This document shows positions 13,597 to 27,030 of a DNA stretch of 64,000 bases, piece by piece. The stretch comes from Sitta carolinensis. Taxonomy: Eukaryota > Chordata > Aves > Passeriformes > Sittidae. Each line of letters begins with the position of its first letter. The first letter of the stretch is position 1. Where the stretch lies: positions 10,892,501 through 10,956,500 of the forward strand of contig CM063288.1 of the NCBI GenBank assembly GCA_032173965.1. Reading direction: 5' to 3'. The notes beneath the pieces are model-generated. The model did no database searches. It was not told where the DNA came from and saw nothing but the letters and a program-made list of their open reading frames with translations. The translations under genes were made by a program, and so were the position numbers.

Positions 13597-13931
13597 TGTA
13601 ACTGCTGTTACTGTGACGCACAGAGGGAACACAGCCACACGCAGACAACAGGTGTCCAGAGCACAGAAGAAAAGAACTCCAGTTTATTGAAACCTCAGCT
13701 ATTTATAATTTTCAGGACACTGACCAGGGATTGGGTAATGAGGTATCCACCTCTCCAATCCCACTGGTCAGATGAGAAGTCCTCCACATCATATCTTTCA
13801 TGAAGGAATGCAAATACAATCTTTGTTTTTCTTACAATTCATGAGAACTGACTCCATTCTACCAAAACAAATCAGAAGGCTTATTTTCAGGGACAGCAAA
13901 CCGCAGCTTCTGCACCAGGCTCACACAAACA
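13597..13931 (-). mobile_element. Solo LTR of an endogenous retrovirus, minus strand
   Basis: Read on the minus strand, this 335-bp block begins TGTTTGTGTGAGCC, carries a TATAAATA box (plus-strand 13701-13708), an AATAAA signal (plus-strand TTTATT at 13683-13688) and about 86 further bases ending in GTTACA. That order (U3, TATA, polyadenylation signal, R/U5) and the TG...CA ends are those of a compact LTR. A possible 4-bp duplication, TGGG, flanks it at 13593-13596 and 13932-13935, which would fit an ERV1 (gammaretrovirus-like) insertion, but four bases can match by chance. No internal viral coding remnant is adjacent, so it is a solo LTR. Exact borders are the least certain part. Confidence 0.65.
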
Positions 13932-13935
13932 TGGG

Positions 13936-16900
13936 AATCTGAGGTTGCCTGTCCATGCAGGTAGCTGCAGTGGGAGTGTGTTGTCTCTGTGCCATGTGTT
14001 GTACCATAATGTGAGTTTTGGAACCAAGCCTGGTTTTAATAAATTGTACCTTTCCTCTACTGCTTCCTGTCTAAATACTGTGTGTTAACCCAAAAACGAG
14101 CAACCATCACAGCAGCTGTCAGTGGATTTTTGTACGTTCTCAGCAAAGACCCTCTGAGGAATTTCCTTGTTAAACAGACGAGCTATCAAAAGCACCTTTT
14201 CCTGCCAAAAAGGGCGAAAAGCACAGAAAACTGAGTGAGTGCTCAGTGAAATTTTGTTGCAGTTTAATGAGATCAGGCCTTGGAAGGAGATCTCTCCTGA
14301 CTTGAGCCTGCTGCGAGGAGAGCCGGAATAATATGTGAGAATCTTGAGCATAAACCCTTTATCATCTTTGCTTTGACCCTTTCAGGGCATTCCAGTAGTT
14401 TCGATGTATTTGTGATGGATGCTGTTGCTGCTGGAGCTGAGCTGGGATGGGGGTGCTTGTAGGGCATCATGTACTGTGAGGTCTTGGCTACTCATGGACA
14501 AACCCTAATCAGAGAGGCTTGGGAGTGTTGTTTCAGCCTTCAGTTGCATTTCAGACTTGATCTTGAAGAGGGAAATTACTGATCTCAATTGTAAGAAAAC
14601 AAGTGTAAATGAGTAAAACAGACCAGGACTCTTCAACCTGAAAAAGAGGTGGACCAAGTGCACATGCGGTAGAGATCCAGAAGATAGGAGAGAGTGTGGA
14701 AGCAGGCAAAGCAAAAGGGAAAGAGGAAGAATGTATCTGCAGACAGCTGTAAGTCAACGTTTTGCTTGCTATGTTGTTTAATGGAAAATTCCAAAGGAGC
14801 ATTGGTTCAATATTGCTGTTGGATGGAAAGCTATGAGAAGATCAGGGTAAGTGGTGATATGGAGGAATTAACCTAGAAAAGTGATGGGACAAGGCTTGAT
14901 CGAAGCAGTATAAAAGTAGAACCTGAGTTTTTGCAAAGAAAGAAGAAAAATTATCTGATTTGAAACAGAGGGTGATATTAGAGAGAAATTCTGTGTCTGA
15001 GAGGCAGACAAATTGATTACATGAATTAAGACTATTCATTTCAGTGGTGGTACAGAAATGTGCTGTCTGTTTTTATTCTGTCTCAGCCTGGGTTTGGTCA
15101 TTTTTATTCTGAGTCACTGCTGCCCTTCTGTACAGAATTCAGGTGAAGGGCTCTATACTGAATCTAAGTCTTTCCATTATCTTATTTCTTTCCTAAGGGA
15201 GCAAGATTGATTCCCAATAAAGCAGCTGGTTGATTTTTAAGATTCTAGGACTTGCCTATTTGTTTGATCTTTTGGTTTTGCATTTAACTGCTTGCCTGCT
15301 CTGTCCCGCCTCTAAACGACTTTCACCCGGTCTGTGGGCACGGACTGCAGCTCTCTGTGCAGGCTATCGCATGCTGCACCACTTCTCCAGGGATTACCAC
15401 CACATTGTCAGATATGAAAGCTAATGAAAAGTGTTGTTTCCCCTTTTCCTTTGGAGTTTTTGATTTTTATTCAATTTGTCCCTGCCTGTCAGGACTGAAT
15501 GACTGGAAAGGAAGGGGAAGTCACTGAAGCTCTTTCTTCATAGACCCTGAGTGTGCTCCAACTCCTTCTCCTCATATTCCCAGGAGTAAATAACCAGTTT
15601 TTTTCAAACTCTTGCATTTTCTTTATGCTTGTTTTTCACCCTTTTTGCCTTGACTTCTCCTGGCACTGAGATCCTCCTCTTTGGGGCATTTCCTACTTTA
15701 GTTAGTAGGTTTGGCAGTAATTAACATTGGTGCATGATCCAGGCCAACAGTGCAATACAAACCTTGATATTTCTTATTTATTTCTGATTAATGTTCACAC
15801 ACCAGTTTTCAGGATAGAAGATTTTTTCCTCTCTTTCTGACCACTGCAAACTCTTCCTTTTATGTAGAGGAGAAAACAATTTTCCTTCCTGCTTTTTAAA
15901 GGGATGCAGCAGCACTGAGGAAGCTGGGTTAGGTAGCGGGCTGGTAATTTTGTATGTTATACACAGGGCAGAATAGGACTGCTCTCCCGAGTTACTTTGG
16001 TTGTGTAGCACCATGCCCTTGTTTGTGAATGACACAAATACCGTGCAGATGAAAAAGTGAATGTAGCTGTGTCTGGTATCCAGCATTATTTTTTAAAACC
16101 TAACTGAAGATAACTTTAATTCAGCAGGACATTGGTTATTTGACACACCATATTGTTCTTGTGGGTGGTACATTCCTACAGGACTCCAGAAGACTACTGA
16201 CACAACAACTGAGGGTGCATATTTTAAGCAGTGCTTTTTTGACAGATGCAGATAAAACTTCATTCATTCTCTCTCCGGTGTGCTGCCAGTGGCAGTGTCC
16301 AATGTCACATGCTTTAGGGAAGATGTGAGAAGTTACACAGTGCCATAAAGGAGTTTCCTTTGACACACAGCCATCAGAGGTGGCTGGGTCCTGAAGCATG
16401 TTGATGTTGTGCATACAGGGATGTTAGGAGAGAGACGCTGATGTTAGAGAGGAGAGCAGTGATGGAAGCAAAGGCAGATGGACCAGTATGGCTTGGCCAA
16501 GTAGGGAACCAAGGAAGGTCAGGATAAATTTAAATAGAGCAATGGAAATGCCCATTATTATATTTATCACTTACAATTTAGCCCTTTCTTTCCACTGTAT
16601 AAATTAAGTAAATTATGTAAGACTTATGCAAGTCCATAGGCAAATATTACAATAATTTTCTCAGAATTAAAATAAGCTTTGCTAATGAGTTCTTAGGTCT
16701 ATAATGAAGCAGTGAAGACTTGTGAGCATCTGAATTACATAGAAATCAAATGAAAAATAAGTGTGCTTTTTTCCTCGTTACTTAATTAACCACAGTCTGC
16801 TTTCATTTTTAGCTGCTTTTTTATATTTGAGTGACTGTAGTTTTGCTCTTTACTCATGTATTTGAGTCAGAAGAGTAGTCACTCAGTTTTGATATAATAA

Positions 16901-19900
16901 ACATGTAGGAGATTGAGGCCACTTGACTTCCTGTAATTTCTTAATTCCCACCTGTTGAAGAGAGAATTAAGACAGAATTGATACAGACAATTGGGCTATA
17001 ACATCTCAATCTATAGGATGTCAACATCAGCCTGAAATATCCTTCCTGCAAGTCAGTCCTGAGCATTGCCAACCCTGACATCAACCTGCCCTGGAACTCT
17101 GCCCTGTCATTCTACCAGGGTGATTCCCTGTAACAAAGGGAGATTAATTGCCCAAAGATTTCTACTCAGCAGTATAAAGTATTATTAAAAAGAACGTCCA
17201 AATAAGGTCTATGTATTTCTTGCTCTCTGGCTGTGCAATGTTGGGGTGGTAGGCACTGCTGGCTGACTTGGTAGGTGTGGGAGGCACAGACAGTGTGGTG
17301 GTGAGACTCCACTCCTGCAATTGTAAGGAGGCATTTGTTGGAGAAAGACCTGCACAAGCTGCAGAATTGCAGTACATTTAGCCATGGTTATGTGGGCAAA
17401 TCCATTTTCATCTAACACTATCAGCAGGGTGAAACTGAGTAGGACTGCAAATTGTGGAGTACATTGGCCTGTGGCGTAACAGGCAATTTCCCACCTCTGC
17501 CCTCAGGGACAGGCAGACCTTGCTGCCCAGGCAGGCTCACAGGAACCACCATTCCACCTCTTGTCTTCTCAGGCAGAAATCAGCTTGACTTTGTGGGCTT
17601 GGATTTTTCTCATGTTTTAAAGCTTCAGCACATCTCCAATTTCTGAATACAGAATAGTCCCCCATAGAAAACTCCATCAGCACAGGGACAAGACAATGCT
17701 TGTTGCCCTCAACATTGAACTTTTTTACTCTGATCTTCTGAGAACTTTGGTGTTCAGAGAATCCACATCAATAAGGTAGCAGTAACGCAGAAATCAGCCT
17801 GTGCCGAAGTGCCTGAATTTGGTGGCTAACCTGTGTTGATGTCTGTGTGTCTCGGCTCAGATGCCTCCCCTTCCAGATGGACCTAAATGAGACCTGGCCC
17901 ACTTTTGTCTACACTGTGCTGCAGTCTTGCACTTCCATTAGAGTCTGCAGCACCTGATGCAAAATTGCTTAAAAAAATTAAAAAGGCATCTTTCAAAAAA
18001 TTATACAAAAAGGAAAGAACAGAGAAAGAAATTAAAAGAACATACCTAGTTCAGCTGCACAAACAGTGTTTCACCATTCTAGGGAGAGAATAGCAGATCT
18101 TTCTTTAATCAGTAATTCCAAGCAGATTAATTGCTCTGGGATATCTGATTTATCCAAATATTGTATCTTACACTGAAATCAGACTCTTAATGTTGCTTTT
18201 ACACTCTTCTTACAGCTGAAAATTCTAAATAATTTTAACATTTCATCTACTGTCTTTACTCCTTTGAACAGAAATAATGGAAAGAGGATAGAGGGATAAA
18301 GAAAAACACCAATGGGAAGTAGAATCAAATTGACTGATGAGACAGAATATAGTTAAGTCACAGATGTTAAGCACCTTTAACTGATTCTTTATGTATTCTT
18401 CCAAAGGCTCGTCCCCCCTGACTCTCACAGCCGAGTGGTTCAGGTGTGTGTACAGCATGCTGGTGCAAATCAGAGGCAAAACATTTGTCCAGAGACTTAC
18501 AAGGAGCTTTTCAGTTAGACAGTGATGGTATAAATGCCAGCCTGATCCGATCTAGTAGTGCAGTTGAGTCTAACCTCTCCAGCCTCTTAAACAAAGAAGA
18601 ACAACAGCTCTTAAGTGCTTTCTCTGGTGGCTGTGAGGTTTCAATTACACTTGCTCCTCAGAGAGATGCAGCAGTGACCTGGTGCTGATGCCTTTATGAG
18701 TATGTTATCTGACAGGAAGGTGTGTTTAAAAACAGTTGCTGCACCACGTCCTTAGTTATTACACTAAACTACTTTCCTTGACTTGGACATCTCTATTTTT
18801 CTCCTCTTGTCAGGCTTAGGTAATTCAGGAGATTCCCACCGTTGATACAAAGATTGTTTCCTCATTGATATTCCAGAAATCAGTATGAAAACAGAAGTAA
18901 TTTTAGATATTAAAAAAGCATTTACCAACATCTGAACCCCTAGCATTTTGAGAAAACTGCTTCAGATGTTTTTTTTTAAAAAGCTAAGAAGATTATTTTC
19001 TCTGACTAGTCTGAGCAAGAGTTATTTCAAATGTAAAAGGACAAGTTAGATTTTTGGGAACACTTTTACATTTAAATTCTTAGAATGAACATTATATTAC
19101 CCACATTATATCATGAAAGAGCTTGGTTTACTTAGCTGGAAGCCATAGATGATTTTTCTTGAAAGTTATGAATTGCTTTCCTTATTCCTTTGGAACCTCT
19201 TATTTTCTTTTAGAACTAACCGTTAACAAGAGAAGAATTAAATATTGATGGGAAATAAAGCAAACATTTTAAAGAGGCTGAAAAATACATAAATGTTTTG
19301 ACTCTGAAAGTGTTTAAATTAAATAGTAATATTTCATCTTTCTCTAGTATGTCACAAACCTACATTTGTACATTCCAGCTCAAAACAACTGTCCTGTGTA
19401 ATGATTTTGGTTTTACAGATGTATTCAGCATTAGCCTATGTGTGAAGACTACTAAGCAGTTTTTAATTAACTTATGTTGAATGTTGCATAGTGGTACATC
19501 AACAAGAACTTAGAAGAACAAATCTTCATTCAGCTCAGATCAATACATGTACATAATTCAGTGCACCTGTACAGGAATATCCTGCAAAGACACCTTAACT
19601 CTGACCCATGAAGTGCTGCAGACAGCAGAAGTCTATTTCAATAATTATTTCAGTAACAGGGATGAATAGAAATATATCCTCAGATGCTTTTGCACATACT
19701 AGTAAGCTGCCCATATCCATCTGCCTGCATTAAATTGGGTAAGTTACCTCTTGCAGAGCTAGGAGCTGAACCAGGTGTTCCAGCCATGTTAGTCCCAATT
19801 CACATCCTCTTTGATCTTGTAATTCACTTGGCGGAAGTGAATGGCTGTGGATTCACCTGCAGATATCTCTTCAGCAGATTCTAGTTCTGCCTTTTCAACT

Positions 19901-22900
19901 GCTTGGAGCCTGCTTACCAGGCAGTGTCAATGTGTAGCTATGTGCTGTAAGAGTGAGTTTTTCCAGCAGCATTTTGACTCAGATATTCCTAGGCAAGATG
20001 TGTAGCTGTGCTCCATTCTGCCGTGCCTAAATTGCTGATAATACCTGTAGTACACATTTTGAAGATGGTGTGAATATATCTGCACCTGGCTTAGGGATCC
20101 CAGGGTAGATCAGCCCTGAAATGTGAGAGGCTTCTCACTTGAGCTGATGAGACTGCAGAACATGATTGTACTGTCCAGAAGAAGGTAACAGTGAAACTTT
20201 ATGTTATTATTTTTGTGTGCCAGTAAGAATTACCCTTTGGAAAGAAAAAAGCCCCAATATTATTCACTATGTAACATTTTTGAAAACACTCCTGCTTTGC
20301 AAGGCTTTTCTCTTGCCATTTTCTTTTCTCTCTAGTGGACAACAAGAGCTTGAGTCTGTGACAGTCTCAGCTGGTTGAGGTATGCCTGAGTACCATCACC
20401 ATATTTCTTACAGTGGCCTGGATGCCAATATCTGGCCTGAAGCAAGTGATAAAGAGATCACTGCGCGGGTATTTTGTGACGAGAGCTCACCTGCAGGACT
20501 GCGGCAAGAGGAGATCTGTTCAGAAGAAATCAGATCACTATGACAGACAATTGTGTGGACTTCATGTGTTGCACAGAAAGAAGTCTGACATAGTCAACAA
20601 ATTTCCTGCATAGCCAAATGTTCCTCTTAACAGTATGTGCATGGATCAGTCAGGAACAAGATATATCTACTTTCATAAATTGTCCATATTCCTTTTGCCT
20701 TTCAAATGGTCACTGAGGTACAAGGATGAGAAAATTTAAACGTGCAAATGGTCAGTATCAAGTGGCATTTGTGTGACTCACTCTCTTGATTGCTCTGCAA
20801 CAGCAGCATTTGCAGTCCATTTTCTCTAGCTTCTATACAAAACAAACGAGCTCAGACAAACAGGAATGTATAACTTATCCATCTCTGAACCAGCAACAGC
20901 CTCTTGCTGCATAAATCAGTGGACTGTTTACATGATGGGGCAGAGAATATGAAGTCAGGGATTTTCACTTCTCACTATGGTTCCTATATGAAACTTGTGT
21001 GATCTCCCTATTACTGCCAGGTTAGCAGCAATAAAACATTTTACTGAGAATCTTTGGCAAGGAGGGATTTTATTTTGTGCTTTTCCTGTCTAACAGATGG
21101 TTTTTGGTTGAAGTAGGGGTAGAAATTCCCCACAGCAGTTGCAGGGAGACTTGGCCACATCCACTGGCATTAATTATAATAATTGTCGTTTGTAATTAGC
21201 TGCATGCCAGAGATGGAGGCACAACGTCGCCTCTCTGCTGACTCTGATTGTTGGGTCCTTTTGTGGATTGCTCTCCCACAACTGGGAAACAGATTGTTTG
21301 GGCTAGAATTAGACAGTTGTAGGTAGGCAGCAGCTGGTCTTGAAATTTTTTCTAATATGCTAGTTAGATGTGTGAGATCAAATTGATTTTGTTCATTTGG
21401 AAGCCTATTCAATGGGGGAGGAAGAACAGCATGAACTCCTGTAACTGGTAATGCTCTGTTCTGATAGAGGCTCTGCCTTAGATGACACTCAGGTGTATTT
21501 GCAACTCTTGTAAATAACCAGTTCCTGTTCCCCTGCAAAGGTAAAAAAGAAGTTCTGCAGGTACCTGCTCCTGGTAAACCCTTACCCATTGCATGTCATA
21601 CCAGCCAGTGCAGGTGGCGTTTGGGTTGACCTGAATTTGGTGTAAGCATTTATTCAGTGAAGTAGCACTACTGAAATTACACAGGGATTTTCTGTTTTCT
21701 GATTTAAACCTGGAGGTGATCTCACTGTCAAGGCGCTCATATTTAATATATCAGCCTGTGTATGAAAAGAAGGGCTTTCATTACTGATGGTGAAGAACCC
21801 AGGCTTACACATTTATTTAGCAAGGTCCCCTGCTTTCTGGGTTAGAATTCAGACAATCTAAAGCTTCACATTTTTTCCTGAAAGGATTTCCCATCAGTGG
21901 GAACAAGGGACTTACTTGGTATCTCTTAAACAGGAGTGATAATCTTCACTAGAACTGTGAATGTTGGAGGTGGGCTACTGCAATAACCCGCGTAAGTCAT
22001 GCAGATAGCCAGGTTGGGATGATAGGGCTTATACTACTAAATTTTCCTCTGAAACTTAGTCCTTTATATCATGCCAATCATATCAAGCTACAAAAGGCAG
22101 AAGTCTGCTAGCATTCCTATGCTGGCAGAACTGTAACATTCCCTACAGTCTACCGCACATTTGATCACATCTGCAGCAATGCTCTGATTCCCCACAGCCC
22201 GTTTCATACTAAAATCTCACTGCATTTCACAAATCTAAGTAACTAAGATACTTTGATAAGGTGAGCAGGCAACCTAAGCACCGCAGCATCAAAAAGCAAG
22301 TTAGTCTTCAGAAAGCTCAGAAGGACTGCCCAGACTGTGTTAGATTCAAATCCAGAGTTTTTGCTGGACAGTCCTTCCCTAAACATAAGACCTGGACCAA
22401 GTTATCTGCTGATGTGCATAATGCACTTCTGCTCTTGTCAGTGGTCTTGGACTGGGCTACAGCTGGGCAGTCTGGCTCCTAACATGTTGTGTGCAAATTG
22501 GTGTTTCATGTTCAGGGTATGGCATCACTGTGGTATTGAAATGAAATCCGATTTGTGTCACACAGTCCTGACAGTGCAGAAACTGCAGTGAGGCTGTAGT
22601 GAGTGAACAGGTAGCTAACCATGCTGAGCCACAGGATGGATGTTATCCAGAGACACTCCTATACAATATGTTATGAAGTCTCAATGATAAAATGATTAAC
22701 ATCTCAAAGCAAAACAAAGATATTCCACTTTATCTGGAGAAGAAATGTAGGGTGTCTGCCAACCCTGCACTGTGGGAAGAAATCTATGCTCTTGTTTTTT
22801 TGGCCCCAAGCCAAGCCAAGGCTCATACCAGGAATGGATCTAACTTTGCTCTGTTCAGTTTGTATGTGTAGGATCACAACAATACAGCTTATTTTGGTGC

Positions 22901-24033
22901 CTAAATCAAAACTTTCAGAGACAGTGAGAAAATCTACATTTTCTCCTGCATCAGATGACTTCATCTTATGATGTTGCATTACATTATTAAAGCTAAACTT
23001 CAAGGGAGCAGGTGGCCCACTGATGCTATTTCACCTCCCAGGCTGGTTGGCAAACTTGTCATCTTAACATCAAGTGAGAATAAATATTGGGGGCTGCAGT
23101 CAAGGGCTTTTTTCAAAAGCAGGGAGTTACTAATGGTAATGGCTATTAGTGTTAAATGTTTGCTGTTTTGCAAATGAGTTGACTATGATTTGTACTAATT
23201 AATGTAGAGAGAAAAAGGAGACAGCATTTTCTCTGAAGGCGTCCAATTCCCAAACCATTTTTGGGAGAGTTGGGACTATCTCTTCTGTAAATTCTAAGTG
23301 GTGTGTCCATGTTGAGGATTCAAGGACTGTTTTTGCAGGCTTGACTGGAGGAGAAGGCATAGATCAGAGCAGGAAATCCTTACTTGTTGCCTGTCTGCAT
23401 TCTGCATAGTTTAAATCATCTCCAAATTGAAAAGAGAAATTTAAGTAGAAAGAAAACCCATATCCAGCATTCTCAGTATTCAGGGCAAAAACAAAAACAC
23501 AAATAACACAAGGGAAAGAATCTGCATCTTGATCTCATTGTTGCATTAAAGGAGATGTACTGAATTTGCAGAATGGCTGCAGCAAGTTGTGAATAATAAA
23601 TGAAGGGGGAAATTTTCTTCCCTGTTCACAGAGAGAATGCAAACAGCTGTGCTGTTTGCTTGTGTGCTGCTTGCTTGGATACACTGGCATCGCTCAGGAC
23701 CCATGAAGAAGAGTGTAGCAAATCCAGAGTTCCTAAGTTGTTCCTCCTGCTCTGGCTCAGTCCTTAAGAAAGTTTAAAATTCCTTTTATTGCTTATAATC
23801 AATTTTTGTTGCTTATCTCTTCTTCTCTATTGGCAACTGGCCAGTTAAAGGGAGGGAAAAGGAATGAGAAACAAAGAGGCCAAATAAGGAAACACAAGTC
23901 TAAATATTTTATAATGAAGGGTTTTTTTCTTTTTGAACTCAACCCTCTCTGTTTTTCAATGTTGTTGTTTGTTTACTGTACATGAGAAATCAGGATTAAT
24001 GGGCTTGGCAAAAGTCACTACCTTGGGTAGTTA
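13936..24033. other. Non-coding region
   Basis: No supported gene. Apart from the CR1-like fragment near 14619-14703 I see only unique-looking AT-rich DNA. The longest open frame here (21170-21589, minus, 139 codons) has no recognisable domain or splice context. A small CpG cluster is present at about 15300-15370. Confidence 0.65.
14619..14703 (+). mobile_element. Probable old CR1 LINE fragment
   Basis: The stretch with CAGGACTCTTCAACCTG followed by AAAAAGAGGTGGACC and later AGATCC...GTGTGGA resembles the 3' untranslated part of older CR1 elements (CTTTAGCCTGGAAAAGAG type followed by a GTGTGGA segment). It is heavily diverged and the canonical CR1 tail repeat is missing. Identification is by memory of the consensus. 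Confidence 0.5.
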
Positions 24034-24433
24034 ATCTAGAGAACAAGTCTTATCAGGAGTGGATGAACAAACTCAGGTTCTTTAGCCTGGATAAAAGGAA
24101 GCTTGGGGGAACCTTGTTGCTCTCTATATACTCCCTGAAAGGAAGACATAGTAAGGTGAGGGTGGGTCTCTTCTTCCAGGCTGCAAGTGATAGGACAAGA
24201 GGCAAGAGCCTGGAGTTGTGCCAGGGGAGGTTTAGATTGGATATGGGAAAAAATTTCTTCTCTGTAAGGGTTGTCAAGCACTGAACAGGCTACCCAGGAA
24301 AGTGGTTGAGGTGTTTAAAAGACCTGTAGCACTTGGGGACATGGTTTAGTGGTGGTCTTGACAGTGCTGGGTTAATGGTTGGACTTGATGGTCTCAGAGG
24401 TCTTTTCCAACCCAGATGATTCTATGATTCTGT
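24034..24433 (+). mobile_element. CR1 LINE, 5'-truncated 3' end
   Basis: About 400 bases match the avian CR1 3' end in order: a GAGAACAAGTCTTAT start, CTTTAGCCTGGATAAAAGGA, GTGCCAGGGGAGGTTTAG, AAATTTCTTC, ACAGGCTACCCAGG, GGTTGGACTTGATGGTCTCA and the terminal ATTCTATGATTCTGT repeat. CR1 elements insert by target-primed reverse transcription, are usually truncated at the 5' end, end in an 8-bp repeat instead of poly-A, and make no clear target-site duplication; all fit here. Compared with the usual consensus it lacks the short segment with the CACCATCCCTGGAGG motif between GTGGTTGAG and TTTAAAAGA, so it carries a small internal deletion. The open frames inside it are not reverse-transcriptase sequence. 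Confidence 0.95.
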
Positions 24434-24471
24434 AAATTTGATATGGCAACTCAGAATCTGTTCAAAGTAAG

Positions 24472-24513
24472 GTTGGTGCATCAATGCACCAACTGGAGGT
24501 CAGACCTCCAGTT
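24472..24513. repeat. Two overlapping perfect hairpins
   Basis: GTTGGTGCAT and ATGCACCAAC (24472-24481, 24484-24493) form a perfect 10-bp stem with a 2-base loop. Starting two bases before its end, AACTGGAGGT and ACCTCCAGTT (24491-24500, 24504-24513) form a second perfect 10-bp stem with a 3-base loop. They lie about 40 bases beyond the CR1 tail. Confidence 0.9.
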
Positions 24514-26602
24514 TTGTTTTTTTTCTTGATAATTTCCTGTTCATAAAATAAGACCTGGACTGAGTTAGGTGGCATCTTTATGGTGGTGTTAAGTGAGATT
24601 TAGGACCAGCAGGACACCAGTCTTTTTCAGAAAGTTATCTGAACTCAGGCCTTTGGAAAAGAAGGGGAAAGAACACAAACCCATTACTTACTTAGCTTTC
24701 ATTTGAATACAAGAAGCTTTTAATTTTTTTAAAACAAGCTTTAAATCTTACACTCAAAATTTAAGCAGATGAGTGAATAGCAAAACACAGCTCAGAAAGC
24801 TGTCCCTCACTGCCAGGAAAGCCTTTTGTCTGATGTGGCAAAGAAAACACAGACAATTAGTCATTTTTATGCTTTCAAAGCATTGGTTTGATGGTGCCAA
24901 ACTTTTTCTGACAGATCTCATCTACTTCAGTTATCTGCCACTCCAGTTTATGAGGTTTCTAGGGCAACTGTCATCTTCATAGTGAACCACCCAGGATTCA
25001 CAGAAGGTTGCTTTTCCATTAGCACTCCTAGATTTCAGTAACCCATTTTTTTAAATCAGAGCAAAGTATTATTTTTTATGAGCACAGGTGAATGATTTCT
25101 TGTTTTGGATTTTTGCAAGCCTGGTGGTTAGGAAGGCACCATCTTTCTCCTCTACCAAGTGTCTTCATAGGCAAGGGGTCTTGGCCATGAATATTGTTGT
25201 AACTCTTGAAATTTGTTGGGAATAACATTAGCTCCATTGCTCTGGAAAAAATGCAATTGCCTCAGCCTGAGAGCTGGGCTTATCTGAGGAAAAAGAGGTG
25301 AAGAAAAAGGCAGTGGAAATAAAGAACTCCGAACTGGGACTGCAGAGAGGGGGAGCTTCTGCAGACTGTTCATGAAATTGCTTCTATCAAAGACTCAGTG
25401 CATCTGATTAAGATGATACAGGATTATTTGTATTGGTAGTACCGGTCCTAAAAGGACAGGAGCTCATGTCCTGGCTGAAAGAGATGGGAACCTTTGCTCT
25501 GTAAGCCCACAGGCTGGGGGGAGTTCAGTGGGATACTGTGGTTCTGGAATGCTTGTTCAAATATGTTTATTCTGTGAAATAGGAAAACCATTAATCATGC
25601 TACCTGGAAGAAATAAATAATCTGATTAGTCTGAAATTCTATTTTTCTGAGGGAAAATGTGTATACGTGCTATGATAATTAACTATGTTAGTCTCTAAAG
25701 TCAAGTCTCTGTTCTTAAAACGCTTTCTTGTGAAATGAGATAATTTTATCTTTCCAGGTAAGTTGGCTTGATAGTGATGAGATGATGTAAGGAAGCTGCA
25801 CCACAGCTGGGTACAGTCCAGACATGAGGCATGCAGTTCCACTGATGTATTCACAGAGGTGTTCTCCTGTATGTTAATTTTGTGTTCTAGTGGTGCCTGA
25901 GAGCTCTTTGACAGCACTTTTAGGCTGGATGTTGTGGCATGTTGGTGGCAGCTATTGAGGAAGGAGTATTCTTCACTGCCCATGGGTATCATTCTTCCTG
26001 CACTGTGTAGAGGCAGCAGCTGAAGAGCATTGATCATTCAGATCTCAGTTTCCAGGCCAAAATGTAACAAAGGGGCTTGCTGGCTCAAGATCTTGCTAAG
26101 GATAAATGGGTACAATGCTTTTCACCAGACCTTCTCTATAAGGGGTTAGAGGGGCAAGGAAATGCAGTTTGCTATTGAAAATAATTGATAAAGTTGCTTG
26201 CTCTTCCAGCTGGAGCCTGTTTGCTAACACCATCCACCCCAGCCACTAATGCTTCCCACTTCCCTGATGAGTGGCCATTTTCTACTGCTGGCTTGGTATT
26301 AGAATATCATGAATAGGATTTTTTATTTATTAGCTGTGTTAATGTGGCACACAGGAACTGCATTACGTTGGGCACAGTACAAACACATTTATTTAGGCTT
26401 GTGTAAAAATTACTAATGAGAGAAGATGGCCGGCCAAAGCTCTAGGCATTCTGACACCTCTGAATAAAACAATGACATCCCAACAATGTTTAAAGTGATG
26501 ATTCCAGCAGAAACTCAGCCAGCTGCTTCCAGAAACTCCTACAGAATAACATTAGCCTTCTCTAAATACTCTAAAAAAGAGGAAGAGTTCACAAATGTTA
26601 GG

Positions 26603-26896
26603 AGATGGTCTTTACCCTGAAGTATTTACAGTCCATAGCCTCCATCATTCAGAGAAGTGCCTACTTATTTGGTACATCCAGTGAGAAGTGTTGTGACTTG
26701 CCTTCTTTAAAATTATGCATGGATCTGGATGGTCAAGACAGAAAGCAAGGGGGAAAATTGAGGAAAACTCTTACTTGCTTGAAAAGAAAGAAAAATGGGA
26801 GACTTACAGCTGAAAGAACTTGCCTGAGGCTACAGAGGGAGTCAGTGGCAGAGCACAGAATAGAAGCCAGATGTTCCAAGTCTGTAGCAATATGAC
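26603..26896 (+). mobile_element. Ancient amniote LINE/SINE relic (L3/MIR-like)
   Basis: The left part (GGTCTTTACCCTGAAGTATT, then TACAGTCCAT) and the right part (GAACTTGCCTGAGGCTACAG, then GAGTCAGTGGCAGAGCA and AGAATAGAAGCCAG) match, in the same order and spacing, a repeat found widely in amniotes that is related to L3/CR1-like LINE tails and the MIR core (ACTTGCCCAAGGTCACACAG, GTGGCAGAGC). It is strongly diverged, as expected for an insertion predating birds. The open frame that spans it (26605-26895) is a by-product of the repeat. Confidence 0.65.
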
Positions 26897-26960
26897 TTAA
26901 CAAGATTTTAACAGAGGGATATTTTCCTTCAAAGCCTGTTTCCATCTTCCTTTTGAATTA

Positions 26961-27030
26961 ATTTTTATTTATTTTTTTATTTTATTTTATTTTATTTTAT
27001 TTTATTTTATTTTATTTTATTTTAATTTTT
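26961..27030. repeat. TTTTA microsatellite
   Basis: About 70 bases of ATTTT/TTTTA pentanucleotide units, nearly uninterrupted in the right two-thirds. It directly follows the ancient repeat by about 65 bases. Likely length-polymorphic. Confidence 0.92.

Noticed and set aside
21170..21589. 139-codon minus-strand open frame
   Set aside because: No family resemblance and no supporting splice or promoter signals.
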